Positions 7,284-15,246 of a stretch of DNA of 24,430 nucleotides are shown in pieces. The stretch lies in NCBI GenBank assembly GCA_964482585.1, contig CAYZYO010000022.1, positions 1-24,430 on the forward strand, read 5' to 3'. Origin of the DNA: CAYZYO01 sp964482585 (GTDB lineage: Bacteria; Bacillota; Syntrophomonadia; Syntrophomonadales; Syntrophomonadaceae). The stretch's first letter is position 1. Each line of letters starts with the position of its first letter. A model generated the notes under the pieces. The model did no database searches. It saw only the letters and a list, made by a program, of their open reading frames with translations, and was not told the DNA's origin. The position numbers and the translations under genes were made by a program.

Positions 7284-8084
7284 ATGTATAGATTATATGA
7301 AACTGAATTAAAATATCCATTTGCTTCCAACTATACTAACTATTATGAAATATATGCTGAATCTGGTGGCCCTGGCGGCTTAGAGTTTACTGAATTCATA
7401 GCCGAAAAACTGAATATATCTCCGGGAATGAGACTGCTTGATATTAATACTTACCGTGGATATAAATCCTGTTTTCTAGCAAGGGAATTCGATGTACTTG
7501 TTGTCGGCATTGAGCCCATGAATAGTATAAGTTATAATCAACCAAGTATTGAACATCTGGAGAATAATGCTGAAAAATGGGGGGTTAAAAATAAGGTTAT
7601 AGGAATAAAAACAGGTATTCTTGATTCTAGATTTGCCAATAACACCTTTGATGCAGTCTATTCTACAACATCATTGAAAATGGCAACCCAGAGTTTTTCT
7701 AATAAAGAAAAATCTTTAGATTGTTTTAATGAAATCTATCGTATACTTCGTCCTAATGGATTAATTGGAATTGGTGAGCCAATGATTATAGATGAAAAAA
7801 TTCCAGTTGATTTGGAACCAGCTATATCTAACAGTCAATCTGCGATAATGTGGAAAAAGCATTTTAAAACCATAGATACCATAATTGAAAACGTAGAGTT
7901 TGCAGGCTTTGAAATAGTTGAAGCAGATTATGCCGCAGATGGTAAAAAATGGTGGCAGCAGTACGCCGATTATTATCCAGAATATGTGAATAACCCCGAC
8001 CATGCAGATATAGCTGTTATAAAAGCCGATAATGGTCGATGGTTGAGCCTGGGATATGTAATTGCTAAAAAGCCTGCATTTTAA
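7284..8084 (+). CDS. Class I SAM-dependent methyltransferase, UbiE-like
   Basis: A 266-residue soluble methyltransferase. The Rossmann core runs from about residue 40 to 165: motif I is MRLLDINTYRGYKSCFLA, motif II VVGIEP, motif post-II NTFDAVYSTTSLKM, and motif III LRPNGLIGIGEP. Motif I departs from the standard DxGxGxG (here DINTYRG), yet the surrounding pattern is intact, including an N-terminal YAESGGPGGLEFTEFIAEKL block and a C-terminal WWQQYADYYPEY block that suggest a specific subfamily. The ribosome site AAAGGGGAT supports the ATG. A strong bidirectional hairpin terminator lies 28 bp after the stop. The substrate is unknown. Confidence 0.85.
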   Translation: MYRLYETELKYPFASNYTNYYEIYAESGGPGGLEFTEFIAEKLNISPGMRLLDINTYRGYKSCFLAREFDVLVVGIEPMNSISYNQPSIEHLENNAEKWGVKNKVIGIKTGILDSRFANNTFDAVYSTTSLKMATQSFSNKEKSLDCFNEIYRILRPNGLIGIGEPMIIDEKIPVDLEPAISNSQSAIMWKKHFKTIDTIIENVEFAGFEIVEADYAADGKKWWQQYADYYPEYVNNPDHADIAVIKADNGRWLSLGYVIAKKPAF

Positions 8085-8111
8085 TCTACCTGAAAATATT
8101 ATACAAGTAAT

Positions 8112-8151
8112 AAAAAATAACACCTTTTAAATAAAACAGGTGTTATTTTTT
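8112..8151. terminator. Bidirectional intrinsic terminator
   Basis: AAAAAATAACACCT (8112-8125) and AGGTGTTATTTTTT (8138-8151) form a perfect 14-bp stem with a 12-base loop and T-rich tails in both directions. It serves the methyltransferase on plus and the small gene on minus, whose TAA stop (8143-8145) lies in the stem. Confidence 0.88.
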
Positions 8152-8352
8152 ATCTACACTATAGATTCCATAACCTTGACCCCATGGTTTTATTAAATGC
8201 AGGAATTCCTTTTTAGCCTTATCCCTGGTTTTTTCCCGGAATATTCCAATAACATCCTGACAAGCATCATTAGTATATACTGTATGGCCAACTTCATCTT
8301 TTATTACTATTGGTGCATGTGGAGTTTTAGAGTGTGCCTGTCTTTTCTTCAC
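8143..8352 (-). CDS. Small basic protein of unknown function (69 residues)
   Basis: I do not recognise this protein. It is rich in lysine and histidine at the N-terminus (KKRQAHSKTPHAP), followed by a short segment IVIKDEVGHTVYTNDAC, a charged helix REKTRDKAKKEFLHLIKPW and GQGYGIYSVDKK. It has no signal peptide, membrane segment or cysteine cluster. Reality is supported by the GTG start preceded by GGGAGGAT at good spacing and by a strong terminator that contains the stop codon. It shares orientation with the unknown 232-residue gene upstream, 188 bp away. Confidence 0.6.
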   Translation of the reverse strand: MKKRQAHSKTPHAPIVIKDEVGHTVYTNDACQDVIGIFREKTRDKAKKEFLHLIKPWGQGYGIYSVDKK

Positions 8353-8540
8353 TTGCTTTAATCCTCCCAGTTATTTTTTTTATCTTGGTGAATAAAGTTT
8401 ACTTATTCGACATAATACGGCATTTTGTTTAAAAATACAAGCCCCAGTAAAACAAAATAAAGCCCTCCTTTCTTGAAAACTGTTTTTATACAGGTTTCCA
8501 GATAAGAGGGATATTAATTCAAATTTTATTTTAAGTAAAT

Positions 8541-9239
8541 TTAGGTTTGGGGAGTTAATTCCTTGTCAAACCATAAATCATAATTTATTCTCCCTATATA
8601 AGTATGACGATTAATAGGATCACCTAATTTTTTGGTTAATACTATCCCATACGGGTTTACAATAAAGGTTACTGCCCCTCCAGGCCTTATCTCCCGGATT
8701 AAAGCAATTAGATTTTCATCCTGACAGGGTACTTCTTCATATTTACTTCCTAAATAATAAGTACTGTAATAATATAGTCGATTTTTCTGTGAAAGATTAT
8801 ATACCATTCCAACACAGGGCCTATCCCAATATTCTCTGAATTCTAAATCAAGATCATAAGACAAATCAATTATTGCTCCTGATAAAGGATTAAAAAACAG
8901 CATTAGACTATCGTGAATATCAATATCACCTATAAACATGACTCTTCCATCACCATCGTTTGATGGCACAAGAACCTGCCCAAATTCATTGATCAAGAAT
9001 GAACCACCTGAAGAGCCTGGTGTCATTAAAGCCTTGGCTTTATTTATCCATTTGACTAAATCCCGAATATTATCCTGGTCAATTGCCCAGGCATAATAAC
9101 ATCCTTCATCATTTTCAACAAATAAACAAGGCCACCATGAATACTCGGTGTTATACTCGAGATAAAAAGTCCCACCACGTCCAGGAAAGTGTTTGTTTCT
9201 TCCATACCATGTAAAAGGTCCCTTAGGAAAGAAAAGCAC
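8541..9239 (-). CDS. Hypothetical protein, 232 residues, unrecognised family
   Basis: No known family is recognised. The protein is rich in aromatic residues and glycine and predicted to be mostly beta: FTWYGRNKHFPGRGGTFYLE, YSWWPCLFVENDEGCYYAWAID, a GSSGGSFLINEFGQVLVP segment, and a C-terminal NPYGIVLTKKLGDPINRHTYIGRINYDLWF. The paired strand-turn patterns (NEFGQVLVPSNDG and NPYGIVLTKKLGD) look like an internal duplication of one beta unit, which is inference. There is no signal peptide or membrane helix. The GTG start has GGGGGGAG about six bases upstream. Codon use and length support a real gene. The promoter would lie in the 594-bp spacer at 9240-9833. Confidence 0.7.
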   Translation of the reverse strand: MLFFPKGPFTWYGRNKHFPGRGGTFYLEYNTEYSWWPCLFVENDEGCYYAWAIDQDNIRDLVKWINKAKALMTPGSSGGSFLINEFGQVLVPSNDGDGRVMFIGDIDIHDSLMLFFNPLSGAIIDLSYDLDLEFREYWDRPCVGMVYNLSQKNRLYYYSTYYLGSKYEEVPCQDENLIALIREIRPGGAVTFIVNPYGIVLTKKLGDPINRHTYIGRINYDLWFDKELTPQT

Positions 9240-9522
9240 AGTTACTCCCCCCTTCAGTATCTTTAATGTAGAGCTTCAACCCATTCCCCCGGTACTGTTA
9301 TAGCAATACTAAGAAAACAAACTGCATGTGTTTTTTCAATTTTTATGATTGTGTAACCGCTTTATTTTTAAAAACTTCCCCATATTATTCCCTTTATTTT
9401 TATTCTCCTATTCACCAGATCAAATAGTATACTTCCCATATATTTAATAGAATTCCCTCCTCCTTTCTTTTTTTGAAGTCTGCTTTAAATGATCAAGATA
9501 AACAGAAAATAAACCAGTCATT

Positions 9523-9653
9523 TTGAGGGTTTTGCCTAATAGCTATTTCATATCATTAGAACTCTCACACCCGTAGCGAAGGTTTTAGTCTCCAGCTATA
9601 ATGTCATCCTGAGTCAAACCACATGGTAAATTCTCGAATTATACAAAACTCTC
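9523..9653 (+). repeat. MITE-like palindromic repeat, copy 4
   Basis: The clearest full-length copy. Left end TTGAGGGTTTTGCCTAAT, right end ATTATACAAAACTCTC, with the interior TAGCTATTTCATATCATTAG, ACACCCGTAGCG, TTTTAGTCTCCAGCT and GTCATCCTGAG. It aligns with copy 1 along its full length in the same orientation. It is the only structure I recognise in the gene-free stretch 9240-9833; the rest is A/T-rich spacer upstream of the 232-residue gene and downstream of aroB. Confidence 0.87.
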
Positions 9654-9833
9654 ATTAAAAAAGCTGACCCTGGGCTTCATCATCTTAAACCAGGTAGTAA
9701 TACACTATAGAATATACTTGAAAATTAATATCCTTCGTTTATGGATAAATGCACCAATAGCTAAAATATTAATTCTTCATTTCATCCCTGATATCCTTTA
9801 AAAAGCTTTGAATTCAGCACCAAATAAAACCTG

Positions 9834-10907
9834 CTATAAACAACTTGCAATATCTTGTTTGTCTATACTGGTAACTAGTTTACTTTCACCTATACCTGTT
9901 GGTAAAACAATTTGCAGGATCCCACTTACGTTTTTTTTATCCCGGTACATCTGCTCAATAATACTGTTGGTGTTTAAATCTCCATAGGAATCGGGTAGTC
10001 TATGGTTCTTGATTAATTCTATGATTCTAGATAATTGGGCATGACTTATTAGCCCTTTAATTCTTGCTAATCTGGCAGAACAGAGCATTCCTATAGCTAC
10101 CGCCTCACCATGGGTAAATTTCTTATAATCGGTTAAAGCCTCAAAAGCATGCCCAAATGTATGGCCCAGGTTTAAAAGAGCTCTTAATCCCTTTTCCTTC
10201 TCATCATGGGCTACTATTTCTGCTTTAATCTCACAGCACCGGGCTGCAATCTGCAGTAGACAATTAATATCCCGTGCTTTAGTTTTATTTAAATTGTTTT
10301 CCAGAAACGAAAAAAATTCACTATCCCATATAATCCCGTATTTAATTACTTCAGCTAATCCGGTTAAATACTCTTTTTCAGGAAGGGTTTTTAAAAAGCT
10401 TAAATCAATAAATACCAGTCCTGGTTGATAAAAAGCCCCCACCAGATTTTTGCCCTGTGCCAAGTTTACCCCGGTTTTCCCACCCACACTGCTGTCCACC
10501 TGGGCAAGCAGGGTTGTAGGAATTTGAATATAACCAATACCACGCATATATGTAGCAGCAGCAAACCCTGCAATATCTCCGACAATACCTCCACCTAAAG
10601 CAAATACAGTCGATTTTCGATCTAAACCAAAATCAAGCATCTGATCATAAATCCATGCCATTGTGGATAGGTTTTTACATTCCTCTCCCCCTTCTATTAC
10701 TAATGATTCAATTCTAAAACCGGCTCCTCTTAAAATATCTAAAACCCTGGACCCTGCTATTTTAAAGACGTTTTGATCAGATATTAGTATATGTTGGGAT
10801 TCAACTGGTATATCCGGTAGTTTGCATGGAATTTGTTCAAGCCATTCCTGGCCTATACATATATCGTAACTCCGGTTACCAAGAGCAACCCGCACTATTT
10901 TATTCAC
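9834..10907 (-). CDS. aroB: 3-dehydroquinate synthase
   Basis: Second step of the shikimate pathway: closes DAHP to 3-dehydroquinate using NAD and a divalent metal in the cytoplasm. 357 residues, normal length. The NAD-binding segment is FALGGGIVGDIAGFAAATYMRG; the substrate segment is IPTTLLAQVDSSVGGKTGVN; metal ligands are expected in GLAEVIKYGII (Glu) and NLGHTFGHAFE (His), and GEAVAIGM follows. The start is GTG at 10907 with AGGAGG just upstream. It follows aroA by 65 bp on the same strand, so the two are probably co-transcribed. No clear hairpin terminator is visible after the stop. Confidence 0.97.
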   Translation of the reverse strand: MNKIVRVALGNRSYDICIGQEWLEQIPCKLPDIPVESQHILISDQNVFKIAGSRVLDILRGAGFRIESLVIEGGEECKNLSTMAWIYDQMLDFGLDRKSTVFALGGGIVGDIAGFAAATYMRGIGYIQIPTTLLAQVDSSVGGKTGVNLAQGKNLVGAFYQPGLVFIDLSFLKTLPEKEYLTGLAEVIKYGIIWDSEFFSFLENNLNKTKARDINCLLQIAARCCEIKAEIVAHDEKEKGLRALLNLGHTFGHAFEALTDYKKFTHGEAVAIGMLCSARLARIKGLISHAQLSRIIELIKNHRLPDSYGDLNTNSIIEQMYRDKKNVSGILQIVLPTGIGESKLVTSIDKQDIASCL

Positions 10908-10972
10908 GTTGTGAATCCTCCTACTATCTTAATTATCATAAAATAACCAACTTCAACCTACCTATTCCCTTT

Positions 10973-12253
10973 CTATATACTATTTACCAGTATTTCTTTA
11001 AACCCGGGAAATGAAATATCTATACATTCCGCATCACGTACAACTGTTTTACCACTGGCTATTAGTCCCATAAGAGCACATGCCATAGCAATCCGATGAT
11101 CATAATATGATTCGCAGACTGATCCGGTGTATTTTCTACCCCCGTTAATAATTAAGCCATCATCAGTATCTTGAATATCGACCCCGAAGCGTGCCAGTTC
11201 ATTAGCGATAGCCCTTAAACGATTGCTTTCTTTAATTTTAAGCTCGGCAGCATCCTTGATAACAGTCTTACCTTGAGCTGCTGCCCCGGCAACTGCGAGA
11301 ACTGGAATTTCGTCAATAAGCCGGGGGATCAAACCACCCCCAATTACTATTCCTTTTAGCTCAGTATTACCCTCAACCGTAATATCCCCTATTGGCTCCC
11401 CAGAACTCTCTACCTGATTACTTATTATTATTCTAGCCCCCATTTGCTTTAACACCTCAATAATACCAGTACGAGTAGGATTTAATCCCACCTGGGGTAC
11501 AGTCACTTTAGAACCAGGAATAATTGCCCCGGCAACTAGGTAAAAAGCAGCTGACGAAATATCACCAGGTACTATTATTTTCTGAGCTGTAAGTTTTCCG
11601 GGTTTAATAATAGTAGTTAACCCATCTGTTTTTATATCAGCTCCAAAACCCTTGAGCATTCTTTCTGTGTGGTCTCTTGAAAGTGCCGGCTCAGTTACTG
11701 ATGTCTCTTTATCAGCATATACACCGGCTAAAAGAACCGCGGATTTTACCTGGGCACTTGCTACCGGGCTCTGATAATTTATCCCTTTTAAACCCCCACC
11801 TTTTATAGCCAGGGGAGCAAACCTGCTTTCACAGCGTCCCTCAATATTAGCTCCCATTTCCCTTAAAGGGTTTACGACCCGCTGCATAGGACGCATTCTA
11901 ATTGATACATCCCCGGAAATAACCGAGAAAAACCCCTGTCCGGCTAAAACCCCGGATAACAAACGAATGGTAGTTCCTGAATTTCCTACATCAAGCACGT
12001 TTTCCGGTTCCGATAAACTGGCCCCTTTCCCGGTAATCCTTAGATGAGTGGAACTTATTTGCTCTATGTTTATTCCTAATTGTCGCATACAACTAACAGT
12101 ACTAAGACAGTCCTGTCCCGGTAAAAAATTTTCTATGTCGGTGACCCCTGAAGCAATACTGCCAATAATTACACTACGGTGAGAAATTGATTTGTCACCA
12201 GGTATATTTATTACTGATTTAATAGGCTTTTTATATTCTACCGTCAATTCCAT
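10973..12253 (-). CDS. aroA: 3-phosphoshikimate 1-carboxyvinyltransferase (EPSP synthase)
   Basis: Sixth step of the shikimate pathway: joins phosphoenolpyruvate to shikimate-3-phosphate. The protein is about 426 residues. Motifs in order: GDKSISHRS (Lys21), DVGNSGTTIRLLSGVLAG, IRMRPMQRVVNPLREMGA, SAQVKSAVLLAG, LSRDHTERMLKGFGA, DEIPVLAVAGA with the catalytic aspartate, KIKESNRLRAIANEL and DHRIAMA. The form resembles Bacillus-type enzymes more than the enterobacterial type. I chose the ATG at 12253, six bases after AGGTG; a GTG three codons earlier (12262) is possible but would overlap that site. First gene of an aroA-aroB unit. A MITE copy starts only 25 bp upstream, so its promoter must be within or beyond that element. 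Confidence 0.97.
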   Translation of the reverse strand: MELTVEYKKPIKSVINIPGDKSISHRSVIIGSIASGVTDIENFLPGQDCLSTVSCMRQLGINIEQISSTHLRITGKGASLSEPENVLDVGNSGTTIRLLSGVLAGQGFFSVISGDVSIRMRPMQRVVNPLREMGANIEGRCESRFAPLAIKGGGLKGINYQSPVASAQVKSAVLLAGVYADKETSVTEPALSRDHTERMLKGFGADIKTDGLTTIIKPGKLTAQKIIVPGDISSAAFYLVAGAIIPGSKVTVPQVGLNPTRTGIIEVLKQMGARIIISNQVESSGEPIGDITVEGNTELKGIVIGGGLIPRLIDEIPVLAVAGAAAQGKTVIKDAAELKIKESNRLRAIANELARFGVDIQDTDDGLIINGGRKYTGSVCESYYDHRIAMACALMGLIASGKTVVRDAECIDISFPGFKEILVNSI

Positions 12254-12277
12254 TTTATTCACCTGCCTACTTATACT

Positions 12278-12396
12278 GGGAGTTTTGCCTATTTTATAAA
12301 AATGTTTTGATCTTCAGCAAAGAATCTGCTCCTTTGGTTTTATTACAGATGACAGTCAAGCCGGAGACTAAAGTCTCCTATACGGATGCAAAATCC
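12278..12396 (-). repeat. MITE-like palindromic repeat, copy 5 (directly upstream of aroA)
   Basis: GGGAGTTTTGCCTAT at one end and GGATGCAAAATCC at the other. The palindrome GGAGACT-AA-AGTCTCC lies at 12363-12378. The interior CAAAGAATCTGCTCCTTTGG and GATGACAGTCAAGCC match the copy at 16.0 kb, marking a subtype shared by these two. Confidence 0.82.
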
Positions 12397-12483
12397 TTAT
12401 GCTATCGATAGTACCTGATCCCTTTAAACTACAGGTAGGGTAAATACATTTTCCAAACATTTTCTCTTGAGAATTCATTTGTA

Positions 12484-12790
12484 ATATAGTTTATTATATA
12501 TTAACCCCTCATGCCCGCAGGACACAACCACCGATGAAAATCAACCACGGATAAACACAGATGTCACACAGATGTTTTTGGGGGTTGTTTTATAATATCT
12601 TGAACAATTATAATACTTTACCTTTAACTCTGCAGTTAATCCCTAATTCTTATATTGTACCGTATCTTATACCGTAGAGGCGACTTCAGTCGCCGACCAG
12701 CCGCAAATCAGGGAGTCAGGACGGCGACTGAAGTCGCCTATACGGGTGTAAGAGTTTAATTATATAAAATGATTATTATGCAAAATCCTC
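12484..12790 (+). repeat. Composite repeat, copy 6 (homologous to 20.9-21.2 kb, inverted)
   Basis: A composite of about 300 bp. It begins near TATTAACCCCTCAT, carries GAAAATCAACCACGG and AAACACAGATG (12534-12572), a spacer with GAACAATTATAATACTTTAC and CTAATTCTTATATTGTAC, then a long hairpin with arms 12671-12695 and 12722-12747 (ACCGTAGAGGCGACTTCAGT paired with CGACTGAAGTCGCC..), and ends TTATTATGCAAAATCCTC. Every one of these segments recurs in the same order on the opposite strand at 20.9-21.2 kb. It fills most of the spacer between the divergent aroA and aroF operons, just before the aroF promoter. Confidence 0.85.
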
Positions 12791-12802
12791 ACTTTCCTGG
12801 TC

Positions 12803-12831
12803 TTGTTATCAGGTTTAATTTTATGTATAAT
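12803..12831 (+). promoter_or_regulatory. Sigma-A promoter of the aroF-tyrA operon
   Basis: TTGTTA (12803-12808) and a perfect TATAAT (12826-12831) with a 17-bp spacer. It lies 13 bp after the composite repeat ends and would start a leader RNA of about 160 bases near 12838. Confidence 0.7.
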
Positions 12832-12852
12832 TATCGCGTAGGATGGTAGTTA

Positions 12853-12879
12853 ATGTTTTGTATACAGTATTACGGTTAA
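12853..12879 (+). CDS. Putative leader peptide MFCIQYYG of the aroF operon
   Basis: An eight-codon ORF, Met-Phe-Cys-Ile-Gln-Tyr-Tyr-Gly-stop, preceded by AGGATGGT (12840-12847) at good ribosome-site spacing. It lies just after the predicted transcription start and before a terminator-like hairpin. The Phe and two adjacent Tyr codons fit a sensor of charged tRNA-Tyr in front of an aroF-tyrA operon. Its small size means chance is a real alternative. Confidence 0.35.
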   Translation: MFCIQYYG

Positions 12880-12896
12880 ACTTAAAAAAGGGTAGA

Positions 12897-12967
12897 ATGG
12901 TGGGACAGCAGGTATAAGCTTGGCTTTATGCAACCATGGGCTTTTACTCATGGTTTTTATTGTTTTT
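12897..12967 (+). promoter_or_regulatory. Attenuator in the aroF leader (terminator with alternative pairing)
   Basis: AACCATGGG (12932-12940) pairs with CTCATGGTT (12947-12955), a 9-bp stem with a six-base loop followed by TTTATTGTTTTT: a good intrinsic terminator lying between promoter and gene. ATGGT (12897-12901) can instead pair with ACCAT (12933-12937), which would break the terminator. The segment ATGGTGGGACAGCA (12897-12910) resembles the T-box core AGGGTGGNACCGCG at 10 of 13 fixed positions. The leader before it, about 60 bases, is too short for a standard T-box stem I, so either a reduced T-box-like device or ribosome-mediated attenuation is possible. Confidence 0.6.
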
Positions 12968-12997
12968 CCGCCGGTAAAAAAACAGGAGGTTGTTAGA

Positions 12998-14032
12998 ATG
13001 GTTATTGTAATGCACAAAGGAGCTGCCCCGGAAAAAATAATACTGGTGGAAAAACGCCTTCACAAAAGGGGCTTTACAGTTCATGTATCCCAGGGAATAA
13101 ACAGAACCGTATTGGGCGTTGTTGGGGAATCAGACCGGGTAGACAGAGATGCTTTAGCAGCTTTGCCCGGAGTAGAAAAGGTTGTACCAATTATGCAGCC
13201 TTATAAACTAGCATCTCGAGATTTTAAGCCTATAAATACCATAATTAACGTAAGAGAGTCTTTTATCGGAAAGGGTCAGCTGACTATCATTGCAGGCCCA
13301 TGTGCGGTTGAAGGCCGCGAAAAATTCATTGAAGCAGCTGAAGCGGTTAAAAAGGCCGGTGCCAATATACTTAGGGGTGGAGCTTTCAAACCGCGTACTT
13401 CCCCCTACTCTTTTCAGGGGTTAGGGGAAGAGGGCTTAAAGATAATGGCTGAAGCACGCGAGCTGACAAAAATGCCTATTATTACTGAAGTAATGGATCA
13501 AAAATCTCTGCCTATTGTAGCAGAATATGCAGATATTATACAAGTTGGTGCTCGTAATATGCAAAACTTCTTTCTTTTAAAGGAATTGGGCAGGATTGAT
13601 AAGCCGGTAGTGTTAAAGCGGGGGCTTTCCGCAACAATAGAGGAATGGCTTATGGCGGCAGAATATATTCTTGACAGTGGTAACCCCGAGGTTATTCTAT
13701 GTGAAAGAGGTATAAGAACGTTTGAAACCTATACCCGGAATACCCTTGATTTGAGTGCAGTACCACTTGTTAAACAATTAACTCACCTTCCAGTAATTGT
13801 TGACCCCAGTCATGGTACCGGAAAAAGGGAACTAATTGAGCCAATGTCACTGGCTGCAGTAGCTTGTGGTTCAGATGGAATCATGGTGGAAGTACATCCA
13901 AATCCCAGTGAGGCTTTAAGTGATGGTCCCCAATCGCTTTTACCGGATTCATTTGAGATTATGGTCAAAAAGATTCTGCAATTAAAAAAATCAATTAACA
14001 GCCTGAACCAGGTGATAAGTAATGGGCATTAG
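12998..14032 (+). CDS. aroF: 3-deoxy-7-phosphoheptulonate (DAHP) synthase, type I beta with N-terminal regulatory domain
   Basis: First step of aromatic synthesis: condenses phosphoenolpyruvate and erythrose-4-phosphate. 344 residues. Residues 1 to about 70 form the ferredoxin-like regulatory domain found in Thermotoga-type enzymes (MVIVMHKGAAPEKI to VEKVVPIMQPYKL), a usual site of feedback inhibition by Tyr or Phe. The barrel follows: AGPCAVE (metal Cys), GGAFKPRTSPYSFQG, QVGARNMQNF, VLKRG, ILCERGIRTFE, VDPSHGTGKR (metal His), MVEVHPNP (metal Glu) and ALSDGPQS (metal Asp). The ATG at 12998 follows AGGAGG at 12984-12989. A longer frame from TTG 12920 would run through the attenuator hairpin and is rejected. 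tyrA overlaps the 3' end by 11 bp. Confidence 0.97.
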   Translation: MVIVMHKGAAPEKIILVEKRLHKRGFTVHVSQGINRTVLGVVGESDRVDRDALAALPGVEKVVPIMQPYKLASRDFKPINTIINVRESFIGKGQLTIIAGPCAVEGREKFIEAAEAVKKAGANILRGGAFKPRTSPYSFQGLGEEGLKIMAEARELTKMPIITEVMDQKSLPIVAEYADIIQVGARNMQNFFLLKELGRIDKPVVLKRGLSATIEEWLMAAEYILDSGNPEVILCERGIRTFETYTRNTLDLSAVPLVKQLTHLPVIVDPSHGTGKRELIEPMSLAAVACGSDGIMVEVHPNPSEALSDGPQSLLPDSFEIMVKKILQLKKSINSLNQVISNGH

Positions 14033-15101
14033 GAAAATTGGAATAATCGGGCTGGGAGTCATAGGAGCTTCACTGGGGATGGCTCTCAGGCATAGGGTGA
14101 AAAATATCCAGGTAATGGGACAAGATTGTGATAATGATACTATCTTAAAGGCTTTTGAAGTAGGGGCTATAGATTGTCTATTAGATAAAAAAAGCATTAA
14201 GGAATCTGATGTAATAGTAATTGCTACTCCTTTAAGAACTATCCCAGAAATTATTATAAAAATGAAAGATAGCCTCAAAGAGGGAGTAATAGTTACTGAT
14301 GTCGGCAGTGTAAAGAGCTGGGTAATGCAGCTCTTTACTGAACATCTGCCTTCCCACGTTACCTTTATCGGAGGTCACCCTCTGGCAGGCTCAGAGAAAA
14401 GCGGCATAACCGGTGCTGATAAATTTCTTTTGCAAAACGCTTCTTATGTTCTCACCCCAGATTCGACTACCTCAAAGGAAAAACTTAATCAATTAGAGGA
14501 TTTGCTTAAAATGGTAGGAGCCCGGGTAGTTATTATGGAGGCGGCAGCACACGATAAAATCGCTGCTAAGGTTAGTCACATCCCGCATCTCATGGCCGCA
14601 ACTATTCTAAATAACTTTCAAGACGAACCCGGGGCTCTCTCTATGGCTGGAGGAGGACTGCGTGATACAACCAGGATTGCTGGTTCCAATCCTTTACTCT
14701 GGGAAGATATTCTCACCCTTAACGCTGGAGCACTGGCTGATGAATTGCGTAATGTAATTAAGTATCTGTCAGACTGTTTAGCCGCAGCCGACCAAAAGAA
14801 TGGTTTGTGCCTTCGCAGGTATCTGGAAAAGGCATATAACATAAGAAGAAATATGCCCAACATAAGACCGGGACTCAAGGATTCCCTGGATATCATAGCT
14901 ATTATTCCTGATCAACCAGGCTTTATTGGAAAAATTGGAACATTGCTAGGTGATAACGATATTAATATTCATGATTTCCGTTTACTGGGGATAAGGGATC
15001 AAGATGAAGGCACTATTCGCATTACGGTTAATAATAGATCTGCTAAAAAAGCATGTCAGCTGCTCAAAACGGAAGGTTTATCTGCCTGGATCAGGGAATA
15101 A
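14022..15101 (+). CDS. tyrA: Prephenate dehydrogenase with C-terminal ACT domain
   Basis: Converts prephenate to 4-hydroxyphenylpyruvate with NAD(P), the committed step to tyrosine. 359 residues. The N-terminal Rossmann motif is GIIGLGVIGASLG (GxGxxG at 10-15). Then come VIATPLRTIPEII, VTDVGSVK, the substrate and catalytic segment GGHPLAGSEKSG, and KVSHIPHLMA. Residues from about 287 (DIIAIIPDQPGFIGKIGTLLGDNDINIHDF) are an ACT domain, usually the tyrosine sensor. The ATG lies inside aroF (overlap 14022-14032) with AGGTGATAAG just upstream, so translation is likely coupled and the pair shares the attenuated promoter. No clear terminator is seen after the stop. Confidence 0.96.
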   Translation: MGIRKIGIIGLGVIGASLGMALRHRVKNIQVMGQDCDNDTILKAFEVGAIDCLLDKKSIKESDVIVIATPLRTIPEIIIKMKDSLKEGVIVTDVGSVKSWVMQLFTEHLPSHVTFIGGHPLAGSEKSGITGADKFLLQNASYVLTPDSTTSKEKLNQLEDLLKMVGARVVIMEAAAHDKIAAKVSHIPHLMAATILNNFQDEPGALSMAGGGLRDTTRIAGSNPLLWEDILTLNAGALADELRNVIKYLSDCLAAADQKNGLCLRRYLEKAYNIRRNMPNIRPGLKDSLDIIAIIPDQPGFIGKIGTLLGDNDINIHDFRLLGIRDQDEGTIRITVNNRSAKKACQLLKTEGLSAWIRE

Positions 15102-15246
15102 AGCCGCTTAAGCAGATCTGGTTAGATACCTTCAATTAGAATTTATTTAATCATTATCCCTTCGTTATCCAGAAGCTTGTTAGTATAGTTCATTTGGCTT
15201 ATTAAGGATATAATAAAGAGAAAAGTTTTATAAGAGGTGAATGATA

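Noticed and set aside
12897..12910. A full canonical T-box riboswitch before aroF
   Set aside because: The core is T-box-like, but the space from the predicted transcription start is too short for stem I and no specifier loop was seen; kept only as T-box-like.
12920..12997. N-terminal extension of aroF from TTG 12920
   Set aside because: It would run through the terminator hairpin; the ATG at 12998 has a strong AGGAGG and matches the family start.
14618..14896. ORF on minus inside tyrA, and similar overlaps inside opuAA, opuAB and yhaN
   Set aside because: These are shadows of well-supported genes on the other strand.
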